64,000 nucleotides of DNA from Rodentibacter myodis (GTDB taxonomy: Bacteria; Pseudomonadota; Gammaproteobacteria; Enterobacterales; Pasteurellaceae), in contig NZ_MLHQ01000011.1 in NCBI RefSeq assembly GCF_001999305.1, positions 124,001-188,000 on the forward strand, in the 5' to 3' direction. Below, one piece after another: positions 37,013 through 46,885 of the stretch. Position numbers and translations under genes: made by a program. Every line of letters starts with the position of its first letter. Position 1 is the first letter of the stretch. The notes beneath the pieces are model-generated. The model ran no database searches, had not been told where the DNA came from, and saw nothing but the letters and a program-made list of their open reading frames with translations.

Positions 37013-38536
37013 ATGTCGAATAAAACCATTGTTAAAAATACCCTTTTTCTCTACATCCGTATGCTCTTTAATATGGGCGCAATGCTTTATATTTCGCGGG
37101 TTGTGTTGCGTGTATTGGGGGTAGAAGATTTTGGTATTTATAACATTGTGATGGGCGTGGTGATTTTATTTTCCTTTTTTAATGGCACGATGACGGCAAC
37201 CACACAACGCTTTATTAATGTAGAAAAAGCCTCAAATGAAGTTGCGCGTGTCAATAAAGTCTTTAACATCAGCCTGCTCAACCACCTATTGATTATGGTT
37301 GTGGTGGCAATCCTTGCCGAAACCGTAGGGCTTTGGTTTTTAAATCACAAATTGAATATCCCTGCCGCCCGAATGCAAGCCGCAAATGTGGTGTATCAGA
37401 TCGCACTTTTAATTGCTCTCATTGAAATTATCAAAGTGCCATTTAATGCGATGATTGTGGCGCACGAACGAATGTCCTTTTATGCGTGGTTAGGCTTGGG
37501 AGAAACGGCATTAAAACTTTCCGCCATCTTTATTTTGATGCAAATTGAACAATACGATAAATTGATCGCTTACAGCTTGCTCTTACTTTGTGTGAGCGTA
37601 CTTGTCTTTTCACTTTATTTTAACTTCACACGCCGTGCATTTTATGCGGAAACCCGTTTTCGCTTCCAAAAAGATTTAAGCAAAACCAAAGAAATGGCGG
37701 GATTTTCCGGTTGGATGTTGCTCGGACAAACCGCTTATGTGGCTTCCACACAAGGCTTAAATATGGTGATCAACCTCTTTTTTGGCGTAACCGTTAATGC
37801 GGCAGTGGGCATTGCGACACAGGTAGATACCGCCGTTTATAGCTTTGTGAACAATTTTCAAGTAGCGTTCAATCCACAACTGGTGCAGTCTTATGCGGCA
37901 AAAGATTATGAACGAAATAAAAAACTCATCCTCGGCACATCAAAATATTCCTTTTATCTAATTGCGATTTTATCCGCCCCTGTATTTTATTTTACCCATA
38001 CCCTCTTAACATTTTGGTTGGGCGATCACCTGCCAAAATATGCAGAACAATTCGTACAAGCCACGTTATTATGTTCGTTAATCAGTGCAATGGCAGGATC
38101 ATTTTGGATGACGGCACTGGCGATTGGCTCAAACAGTATTAGACAATACAACATTATCCTAGCCTGTATCGATCTTTTCACCGTGCCACTTGCCTACTAC
38201 TTATTCACACTGGGTTATCATCCGGTGTATGCATTTATCGGCAGATTTTCCACCGCACTTTTAATGCAAATGTATCGTTTCTATTTTATTAATAAAAAAA
38301 TTAAATTTAACCGAAAAGAATTTGTCACATATCTGTTTAATATCGGAATAATTTTCGTGCTATTAATCGGATTGATTTATTTGTCGGATACGCAACGCAC
38401 CTATTCTTTCTTTGAATTTGTGGGTGAAGCTGTCTTATTGGAAAGCGGTCTAATTGCGATGATTTTAATTTTCGGCTTAAACCGTGCAGAAAAAACATTC
38501 CTGTTTAGTTATATTTTGAAAAAGGTAAAAAAATGA
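37013..38536 (+). CDS. Wzx-like polysaccharide flippase (MATE/MOP superfamily)
   Basis: A 507-residue membrane protein with about twelve to fourteen helices: MSNKTIVKNTLFLYIRMLFN, then VLRVLGVEDFGIYNIVMGVV, the entry signature of PST/Wzx flippases that move undecaprenyl-linked repeat units across the inner membrane. It is divergent from the glycosyltransferase/polymerase operon and overlaps the next gene by four bases. In H. influenzae the lsg locus near pepA also contains a flippase-like gene, so this is probably the positional counterpart. A USS lies within. Confidence 0.87.
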   Translation: MSNKTIVKNTLFLYIRMLFNMGAMLYISRVVLRVLGVEDFGIYNIVMGVVILFSFFNGTMTATTQRFINVEKASNEVARVNKVFNISLLNHLLIMVVVAILAETVGLWFLNHKLNIPAARMQAANVVYQIALLIALIEIIKVPFNAMIVAHERMSFYAWLGLGETALKLSAIFILMQIEQYDKLIAYSLLLLCVSVLVFSLYFNFTRRAFYAETRFRFQKDLSKTKEMAGFSGWMLLGQTAYVASTQGLNMVINLFFGVTVNAAVGIATQVDTAVYSFVNNFQVAFNPQLVQSYAAKDYERNKKLILGTSKYSFYLIAILSAPVFYFTHTLLTFWLGDHLPKYAEQFVQATLLCSLISAMAGSFWMTALAIGSNSIRQYNIILACIDLFTVPLAYYLFTLGYHPVYAFIGRFSTALLMQMYRFYFINKKIKFNRKEFVTYLFNIGIIFVLLIGLIYLSDTQRTYSFFEFVGEAVLLESGLIAMILIFGLNRAEKTFLFSYILKKVKK

Positions 38537-39492
38537 ATTCAACATTAACCTCTCTAAAGCAAAAACTCGCCCCTATTGCGGATTTGATTAAAGATAAAAA
38601 CGATGTGTTTTACTTTGATTACCCCCTGCATTTGAACGTTGGCGATTTATTGATTTATCACGGCACAGAACAATTTTTTAAAGATCACCAAATTAACGTG
38701 AGATTAAAACGTTGCGAATTTGATATGGATATTAACGAGGTAAAACAAAAAATCACCCCCAATACCACGATTTTGTTACACGGCGGCGGTAACTTTGGCG
38801 ATCTTTATCCTCAACACCAAAAAATCCGTGAGGCAATGATTCAACATTTCCCTCAAAATCGCATTATCGTGCTGCCACAAACCTTATATTTTAAAGATCA
38901 AAAAAATCTGCAAAAATCAGCCGCACTTTTCAATCAGCATCAGGATTGCCACTTGCTCGCCCGCGATGAACGCACGGCGGAAGCCTTCAAACAATTTTCA
39001 CCAAATGTTGCCCTTTCGCCGGATATGGCACACGAACTTTACGGCACATTGCCAACCAAGCAAGGCAATACCGGCAAACCACTTTATTTCTTGCGAAAAG
39101 ATATTGAAGCAAGCGAAGTGGAAAAAAATATCCTCGCAACACTGCCTGCCACAGCAAATGTGAAAGATTGGGGGGATATTCTTTCCCCTGTCGATGATAT
39201 TGTATTGGCACTCGGCTGGCGGATTGATAAATTTGCGAATAAACAAAATTGGGGATGGCTGAAAGATCTTTTCCATAAATTTTGGTTTGCCTACACCAAA
39301 CATATTGTGAAACGGGTGGCAAAAATCTTCCTACAAAACGATTCAATCACAACAACCCGTTTACACGGCCACATTTTTTCCTGCCTACTGGAAATTCCAA
39401 ACCGCGTTTGCGATAACGCCTATGGCAAAAACTCCGGCTATGCCAATTTATGGACAAAAGAGATTGATTTTGTGGAAATTGATAAAAAATAA
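38533..39492 (+). CDS. Polysaccharide pyruvyl transferase family protein
   Basis: A 319-residue member of the PS_pyruv_trans family, which adds ketal pyruvate to sugars of exopolysaccharides. It has FDYPLHLNVGDLLIYHGTE near residue 30, the glycine-rich LLHGGGNFGDLYP near 85 and the C-terminal TTRLHGHIFSCLLEIP, all family hallmarks. Its ATG overlaps the flippase stop, so flippase and pyruvyl transferase are coupled. Some family members are now known to do other sugar chemistry, so the exact reaction is inferred. Confidence 0.82.
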   Translation: MNSTLTSLKQKLAPIADLIKDKNDVFYFDYPLHLNVGDLLIYHGTEQFFKDHQINVRLKRCEFDMDINEVKQKITPNTTILLHGGGNFGDLYPQHQKIREAMIQHFPQNRIIVLPQTLYFKDQKNLQKSAALFNQHQDCHLLARDERTAEAFKQFSPNVALSPDMAHELYGTLPTKQGNTGKPLYFLRKDIEASEVEKNILATLPATANVKDWGDILSPVDDIVLALGWRIDKFANKQNWGWLKDLFHKFWFAYTKHIVKRVAKIFLQNDSITTTRLHGHIFSCLLEIPNRVCDNAYGKNSGYANLWTKEIDFVEIDKK

Positions 39493-39497
39493 CATCG

Positions 39498-39526
39498 AAA
39501 GCATCCAACAACAGGATGCTTTTTTA
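39498..39526 (+). terminator. Terminator of the wzx/pyruvyl-transferase unit
   Basis: AAAGCATCC (39498-39506) and GGATGCTTT (39514-39522), 7-base loop, followed by more T. Confidence 0.9.
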
Positions 39527-39550
39527 TTTGAAGCCCCCCCATCATTGTGC

Positions 39551-39570
39551 AATAATCCGTACAATATTAT
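39551..39570 (+). promoter_or_regulatory. Candidate operator/promoter of yefM-yoeB
   Basis: ATAAT-cc-GTAC-aat-ATTAT is a near-palindrome about 25 bases before the antitoxin start; known YefM operators contain a TGTACA core (here CGTACA). The AT-rich palindrome also supplies possible -10 sequences. Confidence 0.4.
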
Positions 39571-39590
39571 TTATTATTTTGGAGAATAAA

Positions 39591-39842
39591 ATGAATGTGA
39601 TGAGCTATTCCGCTTTCCGTGCCGAACTTGCCTCCACCCTTGATCAAGTGGTCGCCGATCATAGCCCTGTTATGATTACCCGCCAAAACGGAAAGCACGC
39701 TGTTGTAATGAGTCTTGAAGATTTTTCTTCCTACGAAGAAACCGCCTATTTACTGCGTAACCCGAAAAACCGTGAACGTTTACTTGAATCTATTGAACAA
39801 TTAAACCAAGGCAAAATTGTAGAAAAAGCGCTAAAAGAATGA
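39591..39842 (+). CDS. yefM: Antitoxin YefM (Phd/YefM family)
   Basis: An 83-residue antitoxin that binds and inhibits YoeB and represses its own promoter. It begins MNVMSYSAFRAELASTLDQV and continues PVMITRQNGKHAVVMSLEDF, the Phd/YefM DNA-binding N-domain, with a C-terminal helix that wraps the toxin. GGAG lies ahead of ATG 39591; the longer frame from 39516 would run through the upstream terminator. Its stop overlaps the toxin ATG. Confidence 0.92.
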   Translation: MNVMSYSAFRAELASTLDQVVADHSPVMITRQNGKHAVVMSLEDFSSYEETAYLLRNPKNRERLLESIEQLNQGKIVEKALKE

Positions 39843-40093
39843 TGTTATCGTGGACTGAAAATGCTTGGGAAGACTATTTATATTGGCAACAAACCGATAA
39901 AAAAATCCTTTCCCGTGTTAATAAATTAATTCAAAGCACTCAGCGAACCCCCTTTTCAGGATTGGGTGATCCCGAGCCTTTAAAACATCAATTATCCGGT
40001 TTTTGGTCGCGTAGAATTGATCGAGAACATCGATTGGTTTACCGCGTAACAGATGAAGGTATTATTATCATTCAATGCAGGTATCACTATTAA
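39839..40093 (+). CDS. yoeB: Toxin YoeB, ribosome-dependent mRNA interferase
   Basis: An 84-residue RelE-fold endoribonuclease that cleaves mRNA in the ribosomal A site. The catalytic residues fall exactly at the positions known from E. coli: Glu46, Arg65, His83 and the C-terminal Tyr84, so the toxin appears active. It overlaps yefM by four bases (ATGA). No frameshift or stop interrupts it. Confidence 0.93.
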   Translation: MMLSWTENAWEDYLYWQQTDKKILSRVNKLIQSTQRTPFSGLGDPEPLKHQLSGFWSRRIDREHRLVYRVTDEGIIIIQCRYHY

Positions 40094-40099
40094 TCTATT

Positions 40100-40843
40100 A
40101 TGTTTGAATTGAAAAAACTCATCACGGCGATGATTTTGCCACCCTTTAATATTTTAATTTTATGGCTACTGGCATTAATTTTCGCCAAATTAAAATTTAA
40201 AAAATTAAGCCGAATTTTGACCGCACTTGGTATCGGTTTGCTTTACATTTTGAGTATTCCATTTACTGCACAAACCCTAAAAGACAGCCTTATCAGCAAA
40301 GATCATTTGACCCTTGAGGATTATAAACAGGCACAAGCCATTGTGTTATTGGGGGGCGGTTTGCGGGATAGTAAAGAACTTTATGCGCCGCTCGCCTCCA
40401 CTGCAATTCAGTTAGAACGTTTACGCTATGCGGCTTATTTGCAAAAAGAAACGCAGTTGCCTTTATTAATCACCGGTGCAAGCCCAAGTGGTGCAGTTGA
40501 AGCCAAAATTGCCGCCCAAGAATTACAGTATTTCTTTAATGTGCCAACCAAATGGATTGAGCCAAATGCCCTAACCACAAAAGAAAATGCCTTATTGACA
40601 AAGCAAATGTTGGACAAAGAACAGATCAACAAAATTATTCTTGTCACCAATGAATGGCATATGCAACGGGCAAAACTTCTCTTTCAACAACAAGGTTTTG
40701 ATGTGTTACCGGCAAGTGTTGGTGAAGGGATTACGCCGCCGGAATATAGATTAAATATTATGCATTTTATTCCCCAAGGTGGTGCATTAGCGAAAAATAT
40801 GCAGTTATTGAAAGAGTGGATTGGCTATTGGAAGGAAAGATAA
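40100..40843 (+). CDS. elyC: DUF218/ElyC-like envelope protein
   Basis: A 247-residue protein with two N-terminal membrane helices (about residues 10-28 and 38-58) and a DUF218 domain: AQAIVLLGGGLRDSKELYAPL, LLITGASPSG, EPNALTTKENALLTKQML and VTNEWHMQRAKLLFQQQG. E. coli ElyC has this layout and influences lipid-carrier use in envelope synthesis. It begins six bases after yoeB but is probably an old chromosomal gene. It is the second DUF218 protein in the window. Confidence 0.8.
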   Translation: MFELKKLITAMILPPFNILILWLLALIFAKLKFKKLSRILTALGIGLLYILSIPFTAQTLKDSLISKDHLTLEDYKQAQAIVLLGGGLRDSKELYAPLASTAIQLERLRYAAYLQKETQLPLLITGASPSGAVEAKIAAQELQYFFNVPTKWIEPNALTTKENALLTKQMLDKEQINKIILVTNEWHMQRAKLLFQQQGFDVLPASVGEGITPPEYRLNIMHFIPQGGALAKNMQLLKEWIGYWKER

Positions 40844-40882
40844 CTGTTTGGCGTAAAATACCATTTTAATATGATATAAAGA

Positions 40883-40912
40883 AAAGTGCAGTTAAATTTG
40901 ACCGCACTTTTT
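40883..40912. terminator. Terminator built from an inverted USS pair (elyC/pgi)
   Basis: AAAGTGCAGT (one mismatch from USS) and ACCGCACTTT (perfect USS) are inverted around TAAATTTG and followed by T6, between convergent elyC and pgi. Confidence 0.75.
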
Positions 40913-40922
40913 TACATCCAAT

Positions 40923-42572
40923 TTATCGCCACAATTTGAATTGATTAATCAATCCGTTGGTTGAGCTGTCGTGGCTTGAAATTTTCGCATTGTCTGCCAA
41001 CTCAGGAAGAATACGGTTCGCCAGTTGTTTACCTAATTCCACGCCCCATTGGTCAAAGGTAAAAATGTTAAAAATCACGCCTTGAACAAAGATTTTGTGT
41101 TCATACATCGCAATCAATGCGCCCAAAGTAAATGGTGTAATTTTTTGCACCAAAATAGAGTTAGTCGGTTTATTACCGGTAAACACTTTAAATGGCACAA
41201 TCTCTTTTACTTCGTCTAAAGATTTACCTGCTTTCACAAATTCCGCTTCCACTTCTTCTTTTGTTTTACCAAAAGCGAGGGCTTCTGTTTGTGCAAAGAA
41301 GTTAGACAGTAATTTGTTATGATGATCCGCTAACGGATTATGGGTTTGCGCCGGCGCAATAAAATCACAAGGAATCAAGGTTGTACCTTGGTGAATTAAT
41401 TGATAGAAGGCGTGCTGACCGTTTGTTCCCGGTTCACCCCAAATGATTGGGCCGGTTTGATAATTTTTGATTGCATTACCATTACGATCCACATATTTAC
41501 CGTTTGATTCCATATTGCCTTGTTGGAAGTAAGCGGCAAAACGGTGTAAATATTGATCGTAAGGTAAAATGGCTTCCGTTTGTGCGCCAAGGAAATTGGT
41601 GTTCCACAAGCCAACCAACGCCAATGTGGTTGGGATATTTTGCTCAATCGGTACGGTGCGGAAATGTTTATCCATTTCGTGCGCACCACTTAATAGCTGT
41701 TCAAAATTCTCAAAACCAATGGAAAGGGCAATGGATAAACCAATCGCAGACCATAAAGAATAACGACCGCCAACCCAATCCCAAAATTCAAACATATTGT
41801 TGGTATCAATGCCAAATTCCGCCACCGCTTTGGCATTGGTAGAAAGAGCGGCAAAGTGTTTTGCCACCGCACCATTATCTTTCGCCGAAGCCAATAACCA
41901 ATCACGCGCACTTTGTGCATTCGTCATTGTTTCTTGTGTGGTGAAGGTTTTTGACGCCACTAAGAAAAGTGTGGTTTCCGGATTAACTTTTTTCAAGGTT
42001 TCCGCAATATGCGTGCCATCGACATTCGATACAAAATGCATTGTGAGGTGATTTTTATAGGGACGTAACGCCTCTGTCACCATATAAGGGCCAAGATCCG
42101 AACCACCAATACCGATATTCACCACATCGGTGATGGCTTTGCCGGTATAACCTTTCCATTCGCCGGAAATAATGTTTTGGCAAAAATCTTTCATTTTGGC
42201 GAGAACGGCATTGACTTCCGGCATTACATCTTTGCCGTCAACCATTACCGGTGTATTCGCACGGTTACGAAGTGCGGTGTGCAATACGGCACGATTTTCG
42301 GTGCGGTTAATTTTCTGCCCGCTAAACATTGCCTCTTTGGCACTCTCTAACGCACATTCTTGCGCCAGTTGGCGAAGCAATGAAAGGGTGTGTTGATTAA
42401 TGTTGTTTTTTGAGAAATCTACTAAGATTTGATCGTTAAAAGTTAAAGAATAATCTTTAAAACGATCTTTTTCCTGTTGGAATAAATCTTGAATAGTAAC
42501 GTTTGCCAATTCGGTTTGGTGCGCTTGTAAGGCTTTCCAAGCATTGGTAGTCGTTGGATTAATATTTTTCAT
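40923..42572 (-). CDS. pgi: Glucose-6-phosphate isomerase
   Basis: Interconverts glucose 6-phosphate and fructose 6-phosphate. Family signatures are present: [28 protein letters not shown], the [19 protein letters not shown] pattern and [16 protein letters not shown]. 549 residues equals E. coli Pgi. It is followed on the same strand by nothing (terminator) and preceded by alr, the order alr-pgi seen in H. influenzae. Confidence 0.98.
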   Translation of the reverse strand: MKNINPTTTNAWKALQAHQTELANVTIQDLFQQEKDRFKDYSLTFNDQILVDFSKNNINQHTLSLLRQLAQECALESAKEAMFSGQKINRTENRAVLHTALRNRANTPVMVDGKDVMPEVNAVLAKMKDFCQNIISGEWKGYTGKAITDVVNIGIGGSDLGPYMVTEALRPYKNHLTMHFVSNVDGTHIAETLKKVNPETTLFLVASKTFTTQETMTNAQSARDWLLASAKDNGAVAKHFAALSTNAKAVAEFGIDTNNMFEFWDWVGGRYSLWSAIGLSIALSIGFENFEQLLSGAHEMDKHFRTVPIEQNIPTTLALVGLWNTNFLGAQTEAILPYDQYLHRFAAYFQQGNMESNGKYVDRNGNAIKNYQTGPIIWGEPGTNGQHAFYQLIHQGTTLIPCDFIAPAQTHNPLADHHNKLLSNFFAQTEALAFGKTKEEVEAEFVKAGKSLDEVKEIVPFKVFTGNKPTNSILVQKITPFTLGALIAMYEHKIFVQGVIFNIFTFDQWGVELGKQLANRILPELADNAKISSHDSSTNGLINQFKLWR

Positions 42573-42603
42573 AGTTTTTTCCTTCTATTATTAATTTAAA
42601 AAT

Positions 42604-43686
42604 TTAATCGACATATTCTGTAATCACACGTGGCGTTAATTTTGTAATCAATTCATAACTTAAAATACCGGTGAATTTTGCAACCGTTTCAATAGGCAAG
42701 GCTTTGCCCCATAAAATCACTTCATCTCCGACTTGATCTTGGCTCTCCGCCCCTAAATCAACCGTCAGCATATCCATTGATACCCGTCCGACAATCGGCA
42801 CAATGCGACCGTTTAGATACACCGGCGTGCCTTCCGGCACATCGCGCGGATAACCATCGCCATAACCGATTGCCACCACACCGATTTTGGTATCGCACGG
42901 GCTTTTCCAAATGCCGCCGTAGCCTACCGGCTCGCCTTTTTTGTGATGACGTACGGCAATTAAAGAAGAGGTGAGATTCATCACCGGTGTTAAACCAAAT
43001 TCTGCCGCCGCCGTCTCCGTTGGGGAAATGCCGTACATAATAATGCCCGGACGAATCCAATCTAAATGGGATTCCTGCCAAAATAAAATTCCCCCCGAAG
43101 CGGCAATACTGCGTTCGCCCGATTTATCTTGAGTGACCGATAAAAAACGTTGAATTTGTAGAGGAGTGTAATCGGATTCCAGTTCATCCGCACGACTAAA
43201 GTGGCTCACAAAGCCTAAGTGCGGTTGAATTTGCGGGAGTTTTTTCAGGGCTTGATAAAATTCTTCCACTTCATCAAGTGCCACGCCCAAACGGTGCATT
43301 CCGGTATCAATTTTAAGCCATACTTTAATCGGGCTTGGCACCGTTGCACGTTGTAAGGCTTCAAGTTGTTCCCGATTATGCACAATGGTTTCAATATTAT
43401 TGACGGCAAGAATGGGTAAATCTTCTTCATTGAAAAAACCTTCCAGCAATAAAATCGGTTTAATAATACCGCTGGAACGCAGGGCAAGGGCTTCTTCCAA
43501 ACGGGCTACGGCAAAGCAATCGACATTTTTTTCGAGCGTTGAGGCAACAAATACCACGCCGTGTCCATAAGCATTGGCTTTAACCACCGCAATAATTTTG
43601 CTATGCGGTGCTTTTTGTTTAATCACCTCTAAATTATGTTTTAAGGCTTGCGAACTAATTTTTGCAGTCGCCGGCTTTACATTCAT
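42604..43686 (-). CDS. alr: Alanine racemase
   Basis: PLP-dependent enzyme making D-alanine for peptidoglycan. The PLP lysine is Lys36 in VVKANAYGHG, and the partner catalytic Tyr lies in MYGISPT near residue 255; GGIWKSP and VGRVSMDMLTVD are conserved. Length 360, as in other family members. It begins nine bases after dnaB ends. Confidence 0.96.
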   Translation of the reverse strand: MNVKPATAKISSQALKHNLEVIKQKAPHSKIIAVVKANAYGHGVVFVASTLEKNVDCFAVARLEEALALRSSGIIKPILLLEGFFNEEDLPILAVNNIETIVHNREQLEALQRATVPSPIKVWLKIDTGMHRLGVALDEVEEFYQALKKLPQIQPHLGFVSHFSRADELESDYTPLQIQRFLSVTQDKSGERSIAASGGILFWQESHLDWIRPGIIMYGISPTETAAAEFGLTPVMNLTSSLIAVRHHKKGEPVGYGGIWKSPCDTKIGVVAIGYGDGYPRDVPEGTPVYLNGRIVPIVGRVSMDMLTVDLGAESQDQVGDEVILWGKALPIETVAKFTGILSYELITKLTPRVITEYVD

Positions 43687-43695
43687 TTTATATCC

Positions 43696-45102
43696 TTAAT
43701 AATCATCACGATATTCACGTTGTTCGGCAAGGTTATCAAAACGTGAAAATTGTCCGTTAAATTTTAAACGCACCCGACCAATCGGGCCGTTACGCTGTTT
43801 ACCGATAATAATTTCCGCCACGCCTTTATCTTCGGAATTGTCGTTATACACTTCATCACGGTAAATAAACATAATTAAGTCCGCATCTTGCTCAATGGAA
43901 CCGGATTCACGTAAATCGGAGTTTACCGGACGTTTGTCGGCACGTTGTTCCAACGTGCGGTTTAACTGGGAAAGGGCAATCACCGGCACTTCCAATTCTT
44001 TTGCCAAGGCTTTTAAAGAACGGGAAATTTCGGCAATTTCTAAGGTACGGTTGTCGGAAAAGGCAGGTGCACGCATAAGTTGTAAATAGTCCACCATAAT
44101 CAGACTTAATCCACCGTTTTCCCGATAAACACGGCGGGCGCGGGATCGCAATTCCGTTGGCGTTAAACCGGAAGAATCGTCAATGTAAAGATTATTCTTC
44201 TGTTTAAACATTCCAAATACACTGCTGATTTTATTCCATTCAATTTCGTCTAAGCCTTGTCCGGTACGGATTTTGGTTTGATCTACCCGTGCAAGGGAGG
44301 CGATCATACGCATCATAATTTGTTCGGCTGGCATCTCTAAACTAAACACCAACACCGGTTTTTCACTTGCCATTGCGGCATTTTCACAAAGGTTCATTGC
44401 AAAGGTGGTTTTCCCCATAGAAGGGCGTGCCGCCACAATGATTAAATCCGAAGGTTGAAGTCCGGCGGTTTTTTTATCGAGATCGGTAAAGCCCGTTGTC
44501 ACACCGGTAACGCCTGAATGGTTATCCAACTTACTTAATGTATCAATACGCTCAATAGTGTTTTGCAATACACTAATCACATTTTGCGGCCCTTCACTTG
44601 ACGTGCTGCGTTTTTCTGCGATAGCGAAAACTTCGCGTTCGGCTTCATCTAAAATAAGTTTAATATCTTGCCCTTTCGGTGAATAACTGTTTTCTGCAAT
44701 ACGATTTCCAACGGAAATGAGTTCACGCAAAATCGCCTTTTCACGCACAATATCCGCATAGGCTAAAATATTGATGGCATTTGGCGTATTATTGGAAAGC
44801 TCGGCAAGGTAAGCAAAGCCGCCAACTTCTTCACTGATCCCTTTATTTTTTAGGGCTTGATCGAGCGTAATCAAATCAATCGGTGACTGATTGCGCATTA
44901 AATCTTCCATCGCTTGGAAAATGGCACGGTGGGCAAAGGTATAAAAATCATCGGCAATCACACGTTCGGCAATGCCGTCCCAGTGTTGATTGCTTAACAT
45001 AATACCGCCTAAAACGGCTTGTTCGGCTTCAATAGAATGAGGCGGTACACTGATTTGTGCGGTTTGTTTGTCGGATGATTTAATTTGTGGTTGAGATGCC
45101 AT
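43696..45102 (-). CDS. dnaB: Replicative DNA helicase
   Basis: Hexameric 5'-3' helicase of the replisome. The N-terminal domain (about residues 18-120, PHSIEAEQAVLGG) binds primase; the RecA-like motor has Walker A ARPSMGKTTFA near 227 and Walker B LIMVDYLQLM near 330. 468 residues is the usual size. dnaB-alr-pgi lie in one direction. Confidence 0.98.
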   Translation of the reverse strand: MASQPQIKSSDKQTAQISVPPHSIEAEQAVLGGIMLSNQHWDGIAERVIADDFYTFAHRAIFQAMEDLMRNQSPIDLITLDQALKNKGISEEVGGFAYLAELSNNTPNAINILAYADIVREKAILRELISVGNRIAENSYSPKGQDIKLILDEAEREVFAIAEKRSTSSEGPQNVISVLQNTIERIDTLSKLDNHSGVTGVTTGFTDLDKKTAGLQPSDLIIVAARPSMGKTTFAMNLCENAAMASEKPVLVFSLEMPAEQIMMRMIASLARVDQTKIRTGQGLDEIEWNKISSVFGMFKQKNNLYIDDSSGLTPTELRSRARRVYRENGGLSLIMVDYLQLMRAPAFSDNRTLEIAEISRSLKALAKELEVPVIALSQLNRTLEQRADKRPVNSDLRESGSIEQDADLIMFIYRDEVYNDNSEDKGVAEIIIGKQRNGPIGRVRLKFNGQFSRFDNLAEQREYRDDY

Positions 45103-45212
45103 AGAAATGCAAAAGACATAAAAAAGGGCTATAAAAATTGGTGCTAATGATACCGCAAATGAGGGGGAGATTTAAGTGAAAAGTGCGGTCGATTTTAAGA
45201 TTAAATTTAATT

Positions 45213-45241
45213 GCAAAAAAAAGCCCCCAATCGCTTGGGGG
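45213..45241 (-). terminator. Terminator of pepT
   Basis: On the minus strand CCCCCAA (45241-45235) pairs with TTGGGGG (45230-45224) around a 4-base loop and is followed by CTTTTTTTT. A USS lies just beyond at about 45180. Confidence 0.9.
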
Positions 45242-45352
45242 AGTCAAAAAGGAATTTATGAATAAAATCTCTAAAGTTTAGCTTTATCAAAAGGAATCTC
45301 GATAAAACGCTGAGGATTATATTTACAATTCTTTACAAAAGCAAGAAAAAAT

Positions 45353-46585
45353 TTACATTTTCTTGAATTTTGTGATTTCTACAATCACCTCAACGGCTTT
45401 TTCCATCCCTTCAAGGGAAATTAACTCGTGCTTGCTGTGGAAATTGTAGCCACCGGTAAAGATATTCGGACAAGGCAATCCTTTTTCCGATAAAAACGCC
45501 CCGTCTGTCCCACCACGAATGGGTTTATGAATCACTTTAACATCACACAAATCCATCGCTTTCTCGGCAATGGTGATAGCCTGTGGCACTTTTTGAACGG
45601 CTTCATACATATTTTTATAACTGTCTTGAATGATACAACCGACCTGCTGTTTTAGCCCCTTTTCAATATTAAATGTAGCCGTCCAATCTTCAATAAATTG
45701 TTTCCGTTTTTCAAAAGACTGCGTATCAAAATCCCGAATCAAATAGTGCAACTCTGCCTTTTCAATGTCGCCCGAAAAATGAGCCAAATGGAAAAATCCC
45801 TCTTTTCCACTTGTTTTTTCCGGCACGTCATCTTTTGAAAATCCTTGGTGAAAATCGCAAGCCAACGCCAATGCATTGATCATTTTGCCTTTGGCGTAAC
45901 CGGTGTGAATACTTCTGCCGGTAAAACAAATTTTCGCAGTCGCCGCATTAAAGTTTTCGTACTCCAATTCCCCCACTTCTCCCCCATCAATGGTGTATGC
46001 CCAATCGCAAGAAAAATCCTCCAAGGGAAAATATTGCATTCCTAAGCCAATTTCTTCATCCGGTGTAAAGGCGATACGTAAATTACAATGGGGCAGATTT
46101 TCTTGTTGAATTATCTCAAGTGCGGTCATAATTTCTGCAATGCCGGCTTTATTGTCTGCTCCAAGCAAGGTATTGCCATCCGTTACGATTAAGGTTTTAC
46201 CGATTAATTGATGCATAAAGGGATAATAAACCGGACTAATAAATTCATCGCCAATTCCCAATGCAATATCGCCGCCACGATAGTTTTCAATTACTTCAGG
46301 TTTAACATTCTTCCCACTACATTCGGGCGAAGTATCTAAATGGGCAATTAAGCCAATCGTATGCGAAAGTTCCGTTCGATTTGAAGGCAAATAAGCGGTC
46401 ACAATAGCGTGTTTGTCTAAAGTAACGTTTTCTAAACCCAACTCAATTAATTCCTTTTGCAAATGCTGTGCCAGCTTCATTTGCCCGCTAGAACTGGGGG
46501 AATGTTTCGCATTGGGTTTGGACTGGGTATCAAAAGACACATAGTGTAAAAACCGACCTAATAAGTTATTTTTATAATCTTTCAT
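45353..46585 (-). CDS. pepT: Peptidase T (aminotripeptidase)
   Basis: Cytosolic di-zinc M20 tripeptidase. Metal ligands are visible in GLIAHLDTSPE (His and Asp), LLGADNKAGIAE (Asp) and FTPDEEIGLGMQ (catalytic and ligand Glu), and the C-terminal GGYNFHSKHE supplies a His. 410 residues is the family length. It is divergent from potA, as in E. coli. Confidence 0.96.
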   Translation of the reverse strand: MKDYKNNLLGRFLHYVSFDTQSKPNAKHSPSSSGQMKLAQHLQKELIELGLENVTLDKHAIVTAYLPSNRTELSHTIGLIAHLDTSPECSGKNVKPEVIENYRGGDIALGIGDEFISPVYYPFMHQLIGKTLIVTDGNTLLGADNKAGIAEIMTALEIIQQENLPHCNLRIAFTPDEEIGLGMQYFPLEDFSCDWAYTIDGGEVGELEYENFNAATAKICFTGRSIHTGYAKGKMINALALACDFHQGFSKDDVPEKTSGKEGFFHLAHFSGDIEKAELHYLIRDFDTQSFEKRKQFIEDWTATFNIEKGLKQQVGCIIQDSYKNMYEAVQKVPQAITIAEKAMDLCDVKVIHKPIRGGTDGAFLSEKGLPCPNIFTGGYNFHSKHELISLEGMEKAVEVIVEITKFKKM

Positions 46586-46762
46586 TTTTATTACCTGTTA
46601 TCAACAATAGGCGTTACTTTAACGTTAATTTAACAATTGATTTTTGATATATGACAAACATTTTCCAATTTACCGAAAATAAGGAAAAATCTATCAAAGT
46701 GCGGTCATTTTTTTGTGACTTTTTTAAGGGGGAAATTTTTTCCCTCAATCGCAATGAAATTC

Positions 46763-46791
46763 TTTGCATTATTGATAATTCGCTATATCAT
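46763..46791 (+). promoter_or_regulatory. Candidate promoter of potABC
   Basis: TTGCAT (46764-46769), 16 bases, TATCAT (46786-46791). This would start the transcript about 15 bases before the hairpin at 46813. Confidence 0.35.
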
Positions 46792-46812
46792 ACGCATCTA
46801 TTTTATGTCGTC

Positions 46813-46833
46813 CCTGCAGTCTTGCAGGTTTTT
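46813..46833 (+). terminator. Leader terminator/attenuator ahead of potA
   Basis: CCTGCA (46813-46818) and TGCAGG (46823-46828) form a stem with a GTCT loop followed by TTTTTG, upstream of the probable potA start. It may attenuate the operon, or may end transcripts entering from upstream. Confidence 0.5.
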
Positions 46834-46885
46834 GTTTCTACTCAGTACCAAATCATTGGTGAAATTAGGGAGAAAACCAAAGCTA

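Noticed and set aside
46715-46885. 57-residue N-terminal extension of PotA
   Set aside because: It runs through a USS and a terminator-like hairpin and is absent from PotA homologues; the GTG at 46886 gives the usual product.
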